A program made the translations under genes and the position numbers. A stretch of DNA of 64,000 nucleotides from contig JAHCVI010000002.1 of the NCBI GenBank assembly GCA_019096155.1, positions 3,596,001-3,660,000 on the forward strand, in the 5' to 3' direction. A model generated the notes under the pieces. That model did not search any database and had not been told where the DNA came from. It saw only the letters and a list, made by a program, of their open reading frames with translations. The stretch is from Staphylotrichum longicolle. Lineage: Eukaryota; Ascomycota; Sordariomycetes; Sordariales; Chaetomiaceae. How positions within the stretch are numbered: the first letter of the stretch is position 1; every line of letters starts with the position of its first letter. This document shows positions 11,865-23,556 of this stretch, one piece after another.

Positions 11865-13513
11865 GGTGGCGAGCGTGATTGGGGAGGAGGGGGGTATGTT
11901 GGCAGCGAGGGGCAGGTTCCGGCAGCAATGGTCAATGAGAAGGGGGATGGAGCGAGGATGCGAGGGTGAAGGATGGGAGAAGCAAAAAGTCAAAGCAGAG
12001 GGGGAAAAGTGGTGGGTCGATTCCAAGTGCTGTTGAAGGAACGCGGAACTCACCATTGTGGAGGGGCCGAGTTGGGAGGAAGGCACACGCCGGCGATGGC
12101 GGATCAAGCCAGGACGAGCTCCCGCACGCTGAGAGCCACTGTCGGGCTGTCCGGTGACGAATTTCAGCGGCAAGCAGGAATGCTAAGGTAATACGACCCA
12201 CGGAGAGAGGTCTTACAGCTCCGGAAGATAGTAAGCTGCCGTAGCTAGAAATAAACACAGCTGGGCGGTGCTGAGAGGAGGGCAGCCGAGCAACATGCAA
12301 TCGGCTTTGAAAAAGCTGGCGGGTGTCAAAGAGAACTAACTGATGGGCACCACCACTCAGTGGGCTGCTGCTGGTGTTGCAACAAGAGGGCGCAGCACGG
12401 CTTTTGGCTCATGAGCACACATTTTCAGCGGGTACCTCGAGGCTTGCCGTGTCAGCGGGTACGGCATTGTTGCCTTGGCTGGGCGTCAGATGCAGGGCAT
12501 TGGCCTGGAAACCAGGTACCTCTTTAACGCATTGTCTCCAAGACGACTCACCCCACGACACCAGACGCCCCAAGTGACCAATGACGTGGTGTGCCGAGGG
12601 GACCATGGGGTGCTGCAGCAGGCTCTAGAGCGAAGGAGCCGATCACCTCAACCTGAAGCTGTCTTGGACGAAGAACTGGTTTCTGGGGAATTGGCTCTGC
12701 CTTCTTTGGATGGCCCTTTGATAGGCAAAGCCTTGTGGTTTGGGTGCAATCCGATCACTGTCGTACATTTTTTTTCAGGCTGTCCTTGAGCTTTGCCAAC
12801 CTTAACTTTCTTAGGCATCCAGATCTGATTACGGAGACACAGACTTTGAGGTTGACCTGGGTCACGCAAGCTCCGTTGTTCACAACCTGAGATGGGTCAA
12901 CGGAGAAGGAAAGGGCCTCGTAAGGCAGAGCACAGAGGAGAGAGACTCGGTGCTTGCTGTTCAGTACCACGTCGCCTTTGACCCTGGGGTAAGGTTTGCA
13001 TGCATCCTTCAAAATGCCGAGGAAAGAATTGATCCTGGCAGTTGATGACAAGCACTTCCGCATTGCCACCAGCTGTTCTTAGTGGTACATACAGTGCGCT
13101 TGGGGATTCCTCGGTGAGCTGACACGGTCGGCTCCATCCCCCGCTCCACATGTGAGCAACTGGCTTGCAGCGAGATGTGGGGTAAGGGCCCATCGCGCCC
13201 CAATCATCCCAGCTCGAATTGGGTGCGATATCGCAGACATGATCCCAACTCGTGAGAGCTGTAGCACCATGGCATCGGCGATGACTAGGCGACAGCACAA
13301 TTGTTAGTCGAGTCACAGCTGGCCCCAATAATAAGTGCCATTCCCATCCCAATCCCCATCCCGATCCCCCGGTTCCCGATGTAAAACCAGCCATTTCTCA
13401 CCCCCTCCCGACCTTTCCAGTTTCCCATCAACTGGCACGCTGGCAAACCCCGACGCGCTGCAAACGCTGTTCTCAACCAGCAGCTGTCGCCCATCGCGCA
13501 TGGCAGCGACGGC
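11865..13513. other. 1.6 kb intergenic region
   Basis: Divergent promoter space between the USP7-like gene (minus) and the PDK-like kinase (plus). Contains an imperfect pyrimidine repeat (CCCATC/CCCAAT/CCCGAT units) at about 13338-13370, close to the kinase start. Open frames show no family resemblance. Confidence 0.55.
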
Positions 13514-15179
13514 ATGCCGCGCTTCTCGGTGCACCATGCCACGGCGCCAGCCCGGTTGATGAGGACCGCAGGGCGTTCCGGCATGGCAGCCTGTGCACAG
13601 CTGCGGGAAAGGCCATTGGTGCTGTCGGCGCGGTACTCGCAGGTTCATAGCCCGAAATGGCGTCCTGTCTCTGTCTTGGATGAGTACGAGCCTCCTCCTC
13701 CTCCATGCCTGCCCCCCACCGTCAAGTGTACCCTGCGTTGCCGTACTCACTCCCGATTGTACTAGATGGGTTGCAAAGGAAGCACGCCCCATCAGCCTCC
13801 GCCAGCTGATGGTGTTCGGCCGCTCGTTGACCGAGTCTAGGCTGATCAGCTCGGCCAACTACGTGCGGACTGAGTTGCCGACGAGGTAGGTCTTTGTCCC
13901 CAGTCTCCCGTCATACGGGGGCATCTTGTTGACCGAGCCCTCCACCGTAGGATCGCCCACCGGATCCGCGACATGCAGCAGCTGCCCTACGTCGTCGTCA
14001 CGAACCCGCACATCAACGAGGTCTACGACTTGTATTACACTGCCTTCGACACCTTCCGGAAAGTAAAGGACATCAAAACCCTCGACGACAATGACCGCTT
14101 TTGCAAGGCAATACGCGCCATGCTCAAGGCCCATCTGACGGTGATTCCCAAACTGGCCATGGGCATTCTCGAAAGCAACGGACTCATGGACTCGGCCGAG
14201 CTCGATAAGTTCATGAACACCATCCTGAGATCCGTCCGTTTCACCCCGCTTAGCATCCTCCAAAATTACCTGCACTGTTCCCTTTCACTAACAACTCGGT
14301 TACCAGCGCATCTCCCGCCGCGTCATCGCCGAGCAGCACCTCGCCCTAACCGACACATTCCACGCTCCCTGGTTCTCCCCCGGCGCGAAGCTCTCCGAGT
14401 CCGAGTTCATCGGCGAGGTCTTCCTCAAGTGCGTCGCCAAGGACGTCGTCGAGCGCTGCGGCAAGGCCGTCCGCGAGATCCTGCAGCGCGCCTACGGCCC
14501 GGACGTGGCCCTCCCCGAGATCCGCATCGACGGCCACCTCGACGCCAACTTCCCCTACATCCTCAGCCACCTCGAGTACATCATCGGCGAGCTGCTGCGC
14601 AACTCGGTCCAGGCCGTGGCCGAGAAGCACCAGCAGCGGCGACGCAAAGACCAGGCCGCCAACCTCCCAAGCCAACCCCCGCCGCCCATCGAAGTGACCA
14701 TCTGCGAGAGCAACCAGCACGTCATCATCCGCATCTCAGACCAGGGCGGCGGCATCCCGCGCGAGAGCCTCCCCTACCTGTGGTCGTTCAGCAAAGGGCC
14801 CGCGAGCGGCAAGATCCTGGCCAACCTGGGCAAGGTGCCCAAGATGGCCGCCACGATGCAGGAGCTGCAGATTGAAGGCGAGGACGACCACAAGAGCGGG
14901 AGCGGGCGCGGGAGCCGCACCACGGCGGCGGCGGCGGCGAGAGAGAGCGGCGAGATCGGGCGCGACCTCAACAGCTCGCTGGCCTCGCTCTCCAGCCGGC
15001 CGCCCAACCTGCGGCTGGGCATGGGCCTGCCCCTGAGCAGGGTGTACGCCGAATACTGGGCGGGGAGCCTTGCGCTGCACAGTCTGGAGGGGTACGGCGT
15101 GGACGCGTTTCTGCAGATATCCAAGCTCGGTAACAAGAACGAGCAGCTGACGACGCGGGCGAGTATGGATGCCGTGTAA
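13514..15179 (+). CDS. mitochondrial 2-oxoacid dehydrogenase kinase (PDK/BCKDK family)
   Basis: GHKL-fold protein kinase that phosphorylates the E1 subunit of pyruvate or branched-chain 2-oxoacid dehydrogenase in the mitochondrial matrix. Exons 13514-13683, 13766-13885, 13951-14233 and 14307-15179 give 481 aa. The first ~55 residues are Arg/Ala/Ser-rich like a targeting peptide; then WVAKEARPISLRQL opens the PDK helical domain. The ATP site is visible: N-box ELLRNSVQAV (Glu286, Asn290), G1 box DQGGGI (Asp336) and G2 box GMGLPLS (about 429). An Ala/Ser/Gly-rich insertion of roughly 60 residues separates WSFSKGP from the G2 box, in the ATP-lid region. The motif set resembles yeast Pkp1/Pkp2 kinases; the substrate is not determined. 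Confidence 0.9.
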
Positions 15180-15829
15180 ACAATGGGTGGTCATCTGGGT
15201 GGCAAGTCTTGTTTTTTTTTGAGCGCAAGAGTCTTTGTGGGTTGTCCGTACATATACATATCCGCGCGATTCATGGGGAGAGCGCACGCAGTCTTCAAAT
15301 CAATCGAGTTGTAAACACCGCCAAAGTTTGCTTCCACCAAAGACGGGCAGCCTTTCTCATTATCTGGTATCATGAAAGGGGCGGCTAAATTACATCATTC
15401 CTAAGTCGAAAAATAAAAAAAAGGGGGGGAGGGGCTCTGGAAAACAATGGGATTAGGAGGTTGAGTCCGTCGAGGACGACGACCTTTAAGTCCCCTGGTA
15501 GTAGAAGCTCCCAAGTACCTTCAAAAAAAGAAGACTTCTCTATCCTCCGAGAATCGGCGCACCTTTTCCCCGTTTGCTATCGAATAATTGGGACGGGTAG
15601 TGTAAAAGCGAGAAATGAGACAAAAAGGGAAACGAGCAAACCACAGCGGCGATTGCGTCCACCAACTGTCTGCAAATCGCCAGCCGTATCACATAGCTCC
15701 TAGCAGCACGCTGCCAAAAAGGAGCCAGATTTTCGGCCGGGCAGAAAAGATACGGCGACATCAACCCCCAGCGCTGATTCCTCGGCGTATCGAGGGGCAG
15801 GTTCAATACCTCGTAGACACGGTAGTTCC
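15180..15829. other. convergent 3' intergenic region
   Basis: 650 bp between the stop codons of the PDK-like kinase and the septin. Holds A/T and G homopolymers near 15210 and 15413-15430, as expected for 3' UTR sequence. No gene seen. Confidence 0.6.
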
Positions 15830-17158
15830 CTAGCGGCGTCCGTGGCTGCGAACGGCGCTGCCCTGCAGCTGCTCCAGCTCGCCCTCGAGCTGCTTGATCT
15901 GGGCGTGCGTCTGCTCCAGATCCTTGTTGAGGCGGTCGCGCTCGGCGATGAGCTTCTGCTCCCATTGGCGGAAGCGCTGCTCCTCGATCTTGACCTGCTC
16001 GGTGAAGCGCTTGCGCAGCGCCTCCTCTTCCTCCTTGAACTTGGGGTTGTCGAGCTTTCTCGGGCGCGCCTCGCCAAACTTGCGCGTCTCCATCTGCTGC
16101 GCGCGGTACGCCTCGTAGTGCAGCTCCTCGGTCGTGTGGATGAGGTCCAGCATGTGGGTGCGGATCAGGATCGACCGGAGTTTCTTGAAGTCGCAGTGGT
16201 CCTCGTTCTCGACCTCGGCAACGCCCCACGAGTACTGGCGGCCCTTCACGATGCGCCCGTCGTTCGTCTTGACGTCCTTCTCCGAGCCGATGACGGCGAA
16301 GGGCATGGCGACCATCAGGCTGCGGGCATGCTGAGCAGCAGGCTCATCGTCCTCCTCAACTGGCGGCTGGTAGATCTTGATGTTCTGCGCCTCGATGACG
16401 GCACGGATCTGCAAGCAATATCAGTATGAATGAGCACTACGACGCAAGGGCTCAAGCTCGTCCTCACCCTCGACTTGAACTTGGCCAGATCCGTGGGGCT
16501 CAAGGTATCAGCCTTGGCAATCACCGGGATCAGGTTGACGCGCGAGCAGAGCCGCTTCATGACCTCGATGTCGAGGGGCTTGAGGGTATGGCCCGTGGGG
16601 CGGATGAAGTACAGGCAGGCGTGCACGCGGAGATCGATCTTGTCCTGGCGGCGCGGCTGCTGCTCCTGGAGCATATAAGACTCATGCTGGTCGTCGAGAA
16701 ACTCGATGATAGGCATCCACGAGTCACGGTTGTTGACATAGTCGCCGAAGCCGGGGGTGTCGATCACGGTGAGGCGGACTGGCTGTTGTTAGCGCCACGC
16801 GCACGGCCATCCACACACCACGCGTCAAAAGATACGTACCCTTGAAGAACTTCTCCTCCAGCTCAGCCTTGGTAATCTCGATCTCGACCGTCTTGTCGAT
16901 CTGCTTCTGGTGCCGGCGCTTGTGATCGGCGTAGTTCTTGATGGTGGTGGAGAAGAGCGTGTTGATGAAAGTCGTCTTGCCCAGGCCGGACTCGCCCGCA
17001 ACCTAGCACGAGGTCAGAAACAGCTGCAACCCAGCGGAGCCGGTAGTCCTGACCATGATCGTAAACGCGGCACCCCTCTTAGCGACAATCTTGTGCCGCT
17101 GGTTGGGCAGGTTGGCAATGCCAATCGGCGAGGCGCTCTCAGCGGCGGCAGGAGCCAT
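15830..17158 (-). CDS. cdc12: septin, Cdc12/AspC class
   Basis: GTP-binding cytoskeletal protein that forms hetero-oligomeric filaments at septa and hyphal tips. Exons 17158-17054, 17002-16840, 16778-16468 and 16408-15830 give 385 aa. The P-loop GESGLGKT is at residues 38-45, the G3 motif DTPGFGD begins at 96, and the G4 motif AKAD ends at 180. A polybasic stretch KRRHQKQ and the septin unique element follow, and the last ~70 residues form a coiled coil ending in SHGRR. The very short N-terminus and overall sequence fit the Cdc12/AspC group rather than Cdc3, Cdc10 or Cdc11. It diverges from PWP2 over a 566-bp region. Confidence 0.95.
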
Positions 17159-17724
17159 GGTGAGCGGCCTTGATTATTGCTCAAAACGAATAAAAACGGA
17201 TGAGGGTATCAAAAATGCACTGCCAAAACAGCAGCGAGGACAATTGGGAAGGGAGATCGCGGGAGGAGAAAGCGTGAGGTGGTGGATTGGGGTTCACCGA
17301 GAGATGGAGACGGCGGGAGCTTGTGCTTCAGGGGAATTTGGCCGTCAAATTTCCAGGCACGAGCCAGGCCAGTGGTTGCGAGAGCTGTCGTGCACGGAGC
17401 ACCTGCGACACGGCAAACGCTTAAGATTGGGTGGATCGTGCTCCCCTTTTCCACTTTCCCCAGTTCCTAACCCGAATGGGCGGGGGTCAAGGGTCCCTTC
17501 GCCAAGGCCGGACCTGGATGGGACCTGGACTGAGCTGGAATGGCTTGGATGGATGGACGTCGGGACTGAGGAGAAAGAATTCGCCGGCCCCGCTAAAAAG
17601 TTCCCAAACAGTCCGAGAATTTTTGGCGGCGAGCGCTGGCGATATACCACTTTGGCGATTGGCGCTCTGCTGCAAGGTTGATATCTGGAACCATCTTGGT
17701 TTGGGAAATGGACCAGAGGCGACC
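17159..17724. promoter_or_regulatory. divergent septin/PWP2 promoter region
   Basis: 566 bp between two start codons facing away from each other, so it must hold both promoters. I see no clear TATA box or other named site; open frames crossing it are shadows. Confidence 0.5.
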
Positions 17725-20474
17725 ATGAAGACAGACTTCAAGTTCTCCAACCTGCTTGGGACAGTCTACTGCCAGGGCAACCTCCTGTTCAGCCCGGACG
17801 GCACTCATTTGTTCTCGCCCGTCGGCAACAGGGTCACCGTCTTCAACCTCGTCGAGTATGCATACATCTCCACCCCGACAAAAGTGTTCGTGATGCAAAT
17901 TTATGCTGACTGGGTATCAGTAACAAGTCCTACACCCTCCCGTTTGCGCACCGAAAGAACGTCTCGAGGATTGGCCTGACCCCGCAGGGCAATCTCCTGC
18001 TGTCGATCGACGAAGATGGCCACGCCGTGCTGACCCACGTCCCGCGTCGCGTTGTACTCTACCACTTTTCCTTCAAGTCGAAAGTGACGGCTCTCTCCTT
18101 CTCACCATCGGGGCGGCACTTCGTGGTCGGATTGGGGCGGAAAATCGAGGTCTGGCACGTTCCGTCGACACCAGACTCGAATGCCGAGGGCGAGCTCGAG
18201 TTTGCGCCTTTCGTGCGCCACCACACCCACACACAACACTTTGACGATGTCCGGCATATCGAGTGGTCAAGCGACTCGAGGTTCTTCCTGAGCGCCTCGA
18301 AGGATCTGACGGCGAGGATATGGAGCTTAAATCGGGAGGAAGGGTTCACGCCCACCGTCCTGTCAGGGCACAGGCAGGGAGTGGTGGGTGCTTGGTTCTC
18401 CAAGGACCAGGAGACCATCTACACGGTCAGCAAGGATGGCGCCGTGTTTGACTGGCAGTACACGGCAAAGCCTGGGCAGGAAGACGACGAGATGGTGGAC
18501 GAGTCGGACATGCAGTGGAGGATCGTCAACCGCCACTACTTCATGCAGAACTCGGCGACGATCCGATGCGCCGCGTTCCATGCCGAATCGAACCTACTCG
18601 TGGCCGGCTTCTCCAACGGAATCTTTGGGCTCTACGAAATGCCCGACTTCAACATGATCCATACCCTCAGCATCTCGCAGAACGAGATTGACTTTGTGAC
18701 GATTAACAAGAGCGGAGAGTGGTTGGCGTTCGGCGCATCGAAACTAGGCCAACTCCTGGTGTGGGAGTGGCAGTCCGAATCATACATTCTGAAGCAGCAG
18801 GGGCACTTTGACGCCATGAATGCCCTCGTCTACTCTCCTGATGGTCAGCGGATCGTCACAACAGCAGACGACGGCAAGATCAAAGTGTGGGATATCGAGT
18901 CCGGCTTCTGCATCGTGACCTTTACCGAGCATACAAGCGGTGTCACAGCCTGCGAATTTGCAAAGAAGGGCAACGTCCTCTTCACCGCGAGTTTGGACGG
19001 GTCGATCAGGGCATGGGATCTGATCAGGTACAGGAACTTCAGGACTTTTACGGCCCCCGAAAGGCTGTCGTTTTCCTGCATGGCGGTCGATCCCAGCGGC
19101 GAAGTGGTCGCTGCGGGCTCGATCGATTCCTTCGACATCCATATCTGGTCCGTCCAGACCGGGCAGCTGCTTGACCGGTTGTCGGGCCACGAAGGGCCGG
19201 TCTCGTCCCTTGCGTTTGCTCCGAACGGCGGCCTCCTGGTGAGCGGCAGTTGGGACAGGACAGCGAGGATATGGTCCATCTTCAACAGGACACAAACCAG
19301 TGAGCCTCTGCAGTTGCAGTCGGATGTCTTGGATATTGCGTTCAGGCCAGACTCGCTTCAGGTGGCGATCTCTACGCTTGATGGCCAACTATCGTTCTGG
19401 TCCGTATCAGAAGCCCAACAAGTATCCGGTGTCGACGGTCGCCGTGATGTTTCAGGAGGCCGCCGGATCACGGACCGCAGGGCTGCTGCGAACGTGGCTG
19501 GGACCAAGAGCTTCAACACGATCCGCTACAGCATGGACGGCTCGTGCCTCCTGGCTGGCGGAAACAGCAAGTACATCTGCCTGTACTCGGTTGCCACCAT
19601 GGTGCTTCTCAAAAAGTTCACCGTGAGCGTCAACCTCTCGCTCTCGGGCACCCAAGAGTTCCTGAACAGCAAGCTCATCACAGAAGCGGGGCCAGCTGGG
19701 CTCCTGGACGAGCAGGGCGACGCGTCCGACCTGGAGGACCGGATCGACAGGTCATTGCCTGGCGCAAAGCGTGGCGACCCTTCGGCGAGGCGGAAGATGC
19801 CAGAAGTGAGGGTTACGGGCATCGGGTTCTCGCCCAGCGGCACATCTTTCTGCGCGGCATCGACAGAAGGACTGTTGATTTACAGCCTCGACAGCACCGT
19901 CCAGTTCGACCCGTTCGACCTGAACATGGAGATCACGCCGGCATCCACGCTCGCGGTCCTCGAGCAGGAGAAGGACTACCTCAAGGCACTGGTCATGGCC
20001 TTCCGCCTGAACGAGGCCGGCCTGATCCAGCGTGTCTTCCAGGCCATCCCGTACACGGACATTGGGTTGGTTGTCGAGCACTTCCCGACCGTGTATGTGG
20101 CGCGGCTCCTACGGTACGTGGCTGCACAAACTGAGCAGTCGCCACACGTCGAGTTCTGCCTGCTCTGGATCAAGGCGCTGGTGGACAAGCACGGCGCGTG
20201 GCTGACGGCCAACCGGGCCAAGGTGGACGTGGAGCTCCGGATTGTGGCGCGCGCGGTTGCAAAGATGAAGGAGGAAGTCAGGCGGCTCGCCGATGAGAAT
20301 GTCTACATGGTGGATTACCTGCTTGGGCAGGCGAGGGACAAGCCGGCGGGTGGTGAGCAGGGTGGGGCAGAAGACCTGGGTATGAAGACGTTGCCCTCGT
20401 CGAAGGAGGTGACAATACATGACATCATGCAGGAAGACATGGAAAGCGAGGGGGAATGGATTGGGCTAGAATAG
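17725..20474 (+). CDS. pwp2: Periodic tryptophan protein 2 (PWP2/UTP1)
   Basis: WD-repeat scaffold of the UTP-B subcomplex of the small-subunit processome, acting in nucleolar 18S rRNA maturation. Two exons, 17725-17855 and 17921-20474, give 894 aa. The N-terminus MKTDFKFSNLLGTVYCQGN is characteristic of the family. Tandem beta-propellers follow, with many blades ending in WD-like dipeptides (for example GKIKVWDIE and RAWDL). A helical Utp12-type domain (EQEKDYLKALVMAFRLNE onward) and a short acidic end close the protein. Length is normal for fungal PWP2. Its stop lies only 77 bp from the stop of the opposing questin-oxidase-like gene, so the transcripts probably overlap at their 3' ends. Confidence 0.96.
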
Positions 20475-20551
20475 GCAGGCACAGGAAGGCGTTCGGAATA
20501 CAGGTCGATACCACCACTTGCTTCCAGACCTTGCGCAGCCTCAGTTGGGCA

Positions 20552-22260
20552 TTAAATGTTTGGGATATTCTTGTTCCAGTCAGCCTCCCCAACTTTTGAT
20601 CATGGATATTTATCGAACATACCTTCCACGCCTCGTCAAAGCCAACGCTGCGCACCCAATGGTCTCCTGGTGCCTCGACCGAGTCGACAATGAGGTGGCA
20701 GACGTTCTTCCACATGTCATCCCCCCTGAGTTTTAGCCATTTGCTGCCGGTGTCTTCGTACTTTTTGCAGATATTGTGGCAGACTACCGCTGCCCGTCCC
20801 AGCTTGATGGCATGGCCGTCATCGGGAAAGGTATGCAGACGAGCGATGATCTCTGTTGTTGACGACTTAGCGGTTACACTTCGGGGGGGTCAGCGTATAG
20901 GGTAACCATACCTGCCAGCGAACCTCCTGCTTCGGGCTTCTTCGGCTGGTAGTCCTTAAGCTTCTCGACAGACAGCTCTGGCACACCGCGCGCAGCGTAT
21001 TGGAGCAGGTCCATGCGGATCTTCCACTCCAGCAACCGCGCCTTGGTCTCGGCGGGGATCCAGTCCTGGGCGTTGAGCGTGACAAAGATGGGGCTCGAGT
21101 TGACGTGGTGCCTGTTCATCAGTCAATCAAATACCCCTTTTTGAGTTCCTAACCACGCAGATCGGACAGAGAGACTCACATCAAGAAGAAATCAAACTTG
21201 GGCTGTTTTCCCTCCTTCGCCAACGCCGCCGCGGCCGCCACGTACACCGCCGCGTTGAACATCTCGGCCGTCTTCTGCTCGACCTCGTCGGGCCGCACGT
21301 GCACCCTCGCCGCCAGCGCAACCATCTCGTCCGCCGCGCGCGCCAGCACCCCGTCCCGCACCTTGTTCGCGTCCCCATGCCTCGCCGCCCGCGCCACCTT
21401 CTCGTCCCTCCTCACCGCCTCCAGCAGCTCCAGCACCCCCTCCCCCCCTCCGTTTTCTTCTCCTTCGGTCTCCCGCTCCCGCGCCATCTCCTCCGCCCGC
21501 AGCAGGAACCCGCCAATCTCGCCCGAGTGCACCGCCGCCTGCGCGAGCCCCTCAGCCACAATAGCCTCCTGGCCCCACTCGACGCCGTACATGAGCTGGA
21601 TCAGCGGGTGCAGGAACCCGGCGAAGAGCCGCACCAGCAGCTCGTCCCCCGCCGCCTCCCCGCCCGCCGCCTTGCCCGGGTCGCCGAGGTCCAGGCCGAA
21701 GACGTACCGCGCCACGACGGCCTGCCACGAGCCCAGCGCCTTGGTCTCCCGCTGGAAGAAGCGCAAAAAGTCCGGGTAGTACGCCTCGTTGCCGAAGTAC
21801 GGGCGGGCGGCCTCCGGGAAGGGCTGCAGTGAGCGGGCCGGGTGTGTGTGCGCGGGCAGGACGGGCCGCTGGTAGTCGGCGTTGGCGGCGTAGGCGGCCT
21901 GGAGGTGGGAGGGGCCGGCGCCGGTGCCGTAGAGGGCGAGGAGGTGGTGCGGGATCTAGGGGGGGTCAGAACGTGAATATGGATGGTTGGGGTAAGGGGG
22001 GAGAGGAGGGTTACATACGTGGTTGTGGAAGCCGTCGCGGTTGAAGAAGACGTGGTGTTTCTTTGTTGAGATACGAAGTCAGTCTGGAGTTGTCGACGGC
22101 AGAGAGTTGTAAGAGGTCAACCGACTTCCATGTCCTCCTGCAGGAGCTGTGAGGCCGTCTTGGCCGCGTCCTCGGTTTGCTTGATGTGCCAGAGCCCGGT
22201 GTTGTCCGGGGTGACGTGCATCTTGTAAGGGAGGTCGGTGGCGGCCGTGGTGGACGCCAT
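20552..22260 (-). CDS. questin-oxidase-like protein (DUF4243 family)
   Basis: Member of the family that contains questin oxidase and AflY-like Baeyer-Villiger-type enzymes. Six exons: 22260-22126, 22060-22019, 21955-21180, 21111-20912, 20852-20623 and a tiny last exon 20569-20552 coding only five residues plus stop; total 466 aa, the usual family length. Recognisable blocks are HHVFFNRDGFHNHIPHHLL, FFLMHHVNSSPIFVTLN and ARLHTFPDDGHAIKLGRA, rich in histidines that may contribute to the active site. The first intron has the weak donor GTCGGT. No polyketide synthase or other pathway gene is nearby, so its substrate is unknown and a role outside anthraquinone metabolism is possible. Confidence 0.85.
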
Positions 22261-23366
22261 CTTGGCAAGGGGGTGCGTATGAATACAAGATCCGGGGAGA
22301 GTCCTGGTGAGAGCCGTGGCGGTGGTCCTCAGACCTGATAGTGTGGTGTGTCTGAAAGCGTGCATCCAGAACCTGGAAACCAAGTCCTGCTGTCGTGTAA
22401 AAGAAAACAACACCTCGATGAACAGAAAAGGACCTCTGATGGACAACCCCTCATATACTCGGTTGGTTACTCGCTGGTTGGCTGGCAATTATTAATCCGA
22501 CTGCTCTTCTTTCACCTTTTGATGTCACTCGTTTCCAAACATGGCTTGTCATTCCCTGCATGGGACCGTTTTCTACAACTCTTGAACCGCGTGTATCCAC
22601 CAGTTGCTTCCTCCCTCGGAGTTGACGTTGCTCTTGTCCGAGCCTCGGGCGTGTTGCTTTATAGTTACCTCCGAATCCGAGCCGAGAATGTCTAGTTCAT
22701 ACACACAAACCCATCTACATATTTGTCGAATAAGCTTACAAATGTCGAAGTGACTGATCTCCGTTCAGAGAAAATGGAGGGGTTACAGTCGGGAGTAGTT
22801 GTTTGCCTTGCAACAATGACATCACACCCCGCTCAGCCTTCCCCCCCCGGAAACCGTACAGATGAGATGGCAAGAGCACTCGGTCCAGAACACGGAAACA
22901 GGACTCAAAACGGCAACAGTGATTCCAACAGTCAGTTCCCAAAGATCGACTCATCCACCCCATCACCATATACAATGCTTACACTCACTCCCCACCGCTG
23001 CCCACCATGCTGGAACGCTATCAAAAAAGACAAGACAAGGCAAGACAAGCCAAGCCACCTCTCGGCCCGCAAAGTCGATTCAATCACAACTCAACCCTCT
23101 AGTGTAGTGTCTCCCATGCCCAACCCCACAACTCCAGCGTGGGGATATGCGCCCATCTCTAACAATTGCATCCCGGCGGTGGGACACCGCCGCGGAAAGA
23201 AAAACACCCCTCCGAAGCCATCCATTTACTCATTAAGCGCGGTGTGCATCCCACCCCATCTCAGCGGTCCGTTTCGTCTACCCGTCGTCCATCGTCCATC
23301 CCGTCCCGTCCCGTCCCAAACCCCCTAATCAGAGCAGCAAACGCAACCCAGGTTCATTTTCTTTTT
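22261..23366. other. 1.1 kb intergenic region
   Basis: Upstream of the questin-oxidase-like gene and downstream of the 5-phosphatase (both minus). Contains short simple repeats (CAAGACAAGGCAAGACAAG near 23030; CCCGTCCCGTCCCGTCCC near 23300). No gene or RNA recognised. Confidence 0.55.
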
Positions 23367-23525
23367 TCATTCCCTATGCCTGCTGGAGCTTCTCTGGCTC
23401 CTCGCGGCCCGTTCGTTAATCAGTCGCTGCGCCGTGGCCTTGTCGTAGCCGACTATCCTGGTCAGATAAAACAGCCTGTGGTTGGGACAGAGTTAGTTTC
23501 CAAGAGTGCGCAGTTGCGGGTGTAG

Positions 23526-23556
<31 letters not shown>

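Noticed and set aside
12897..13394. 165-codon minus-strand frame in the 12-13.5 kb gap
   Set aside because: No recognisable domain; Trp/Gly-rich composition looks random.
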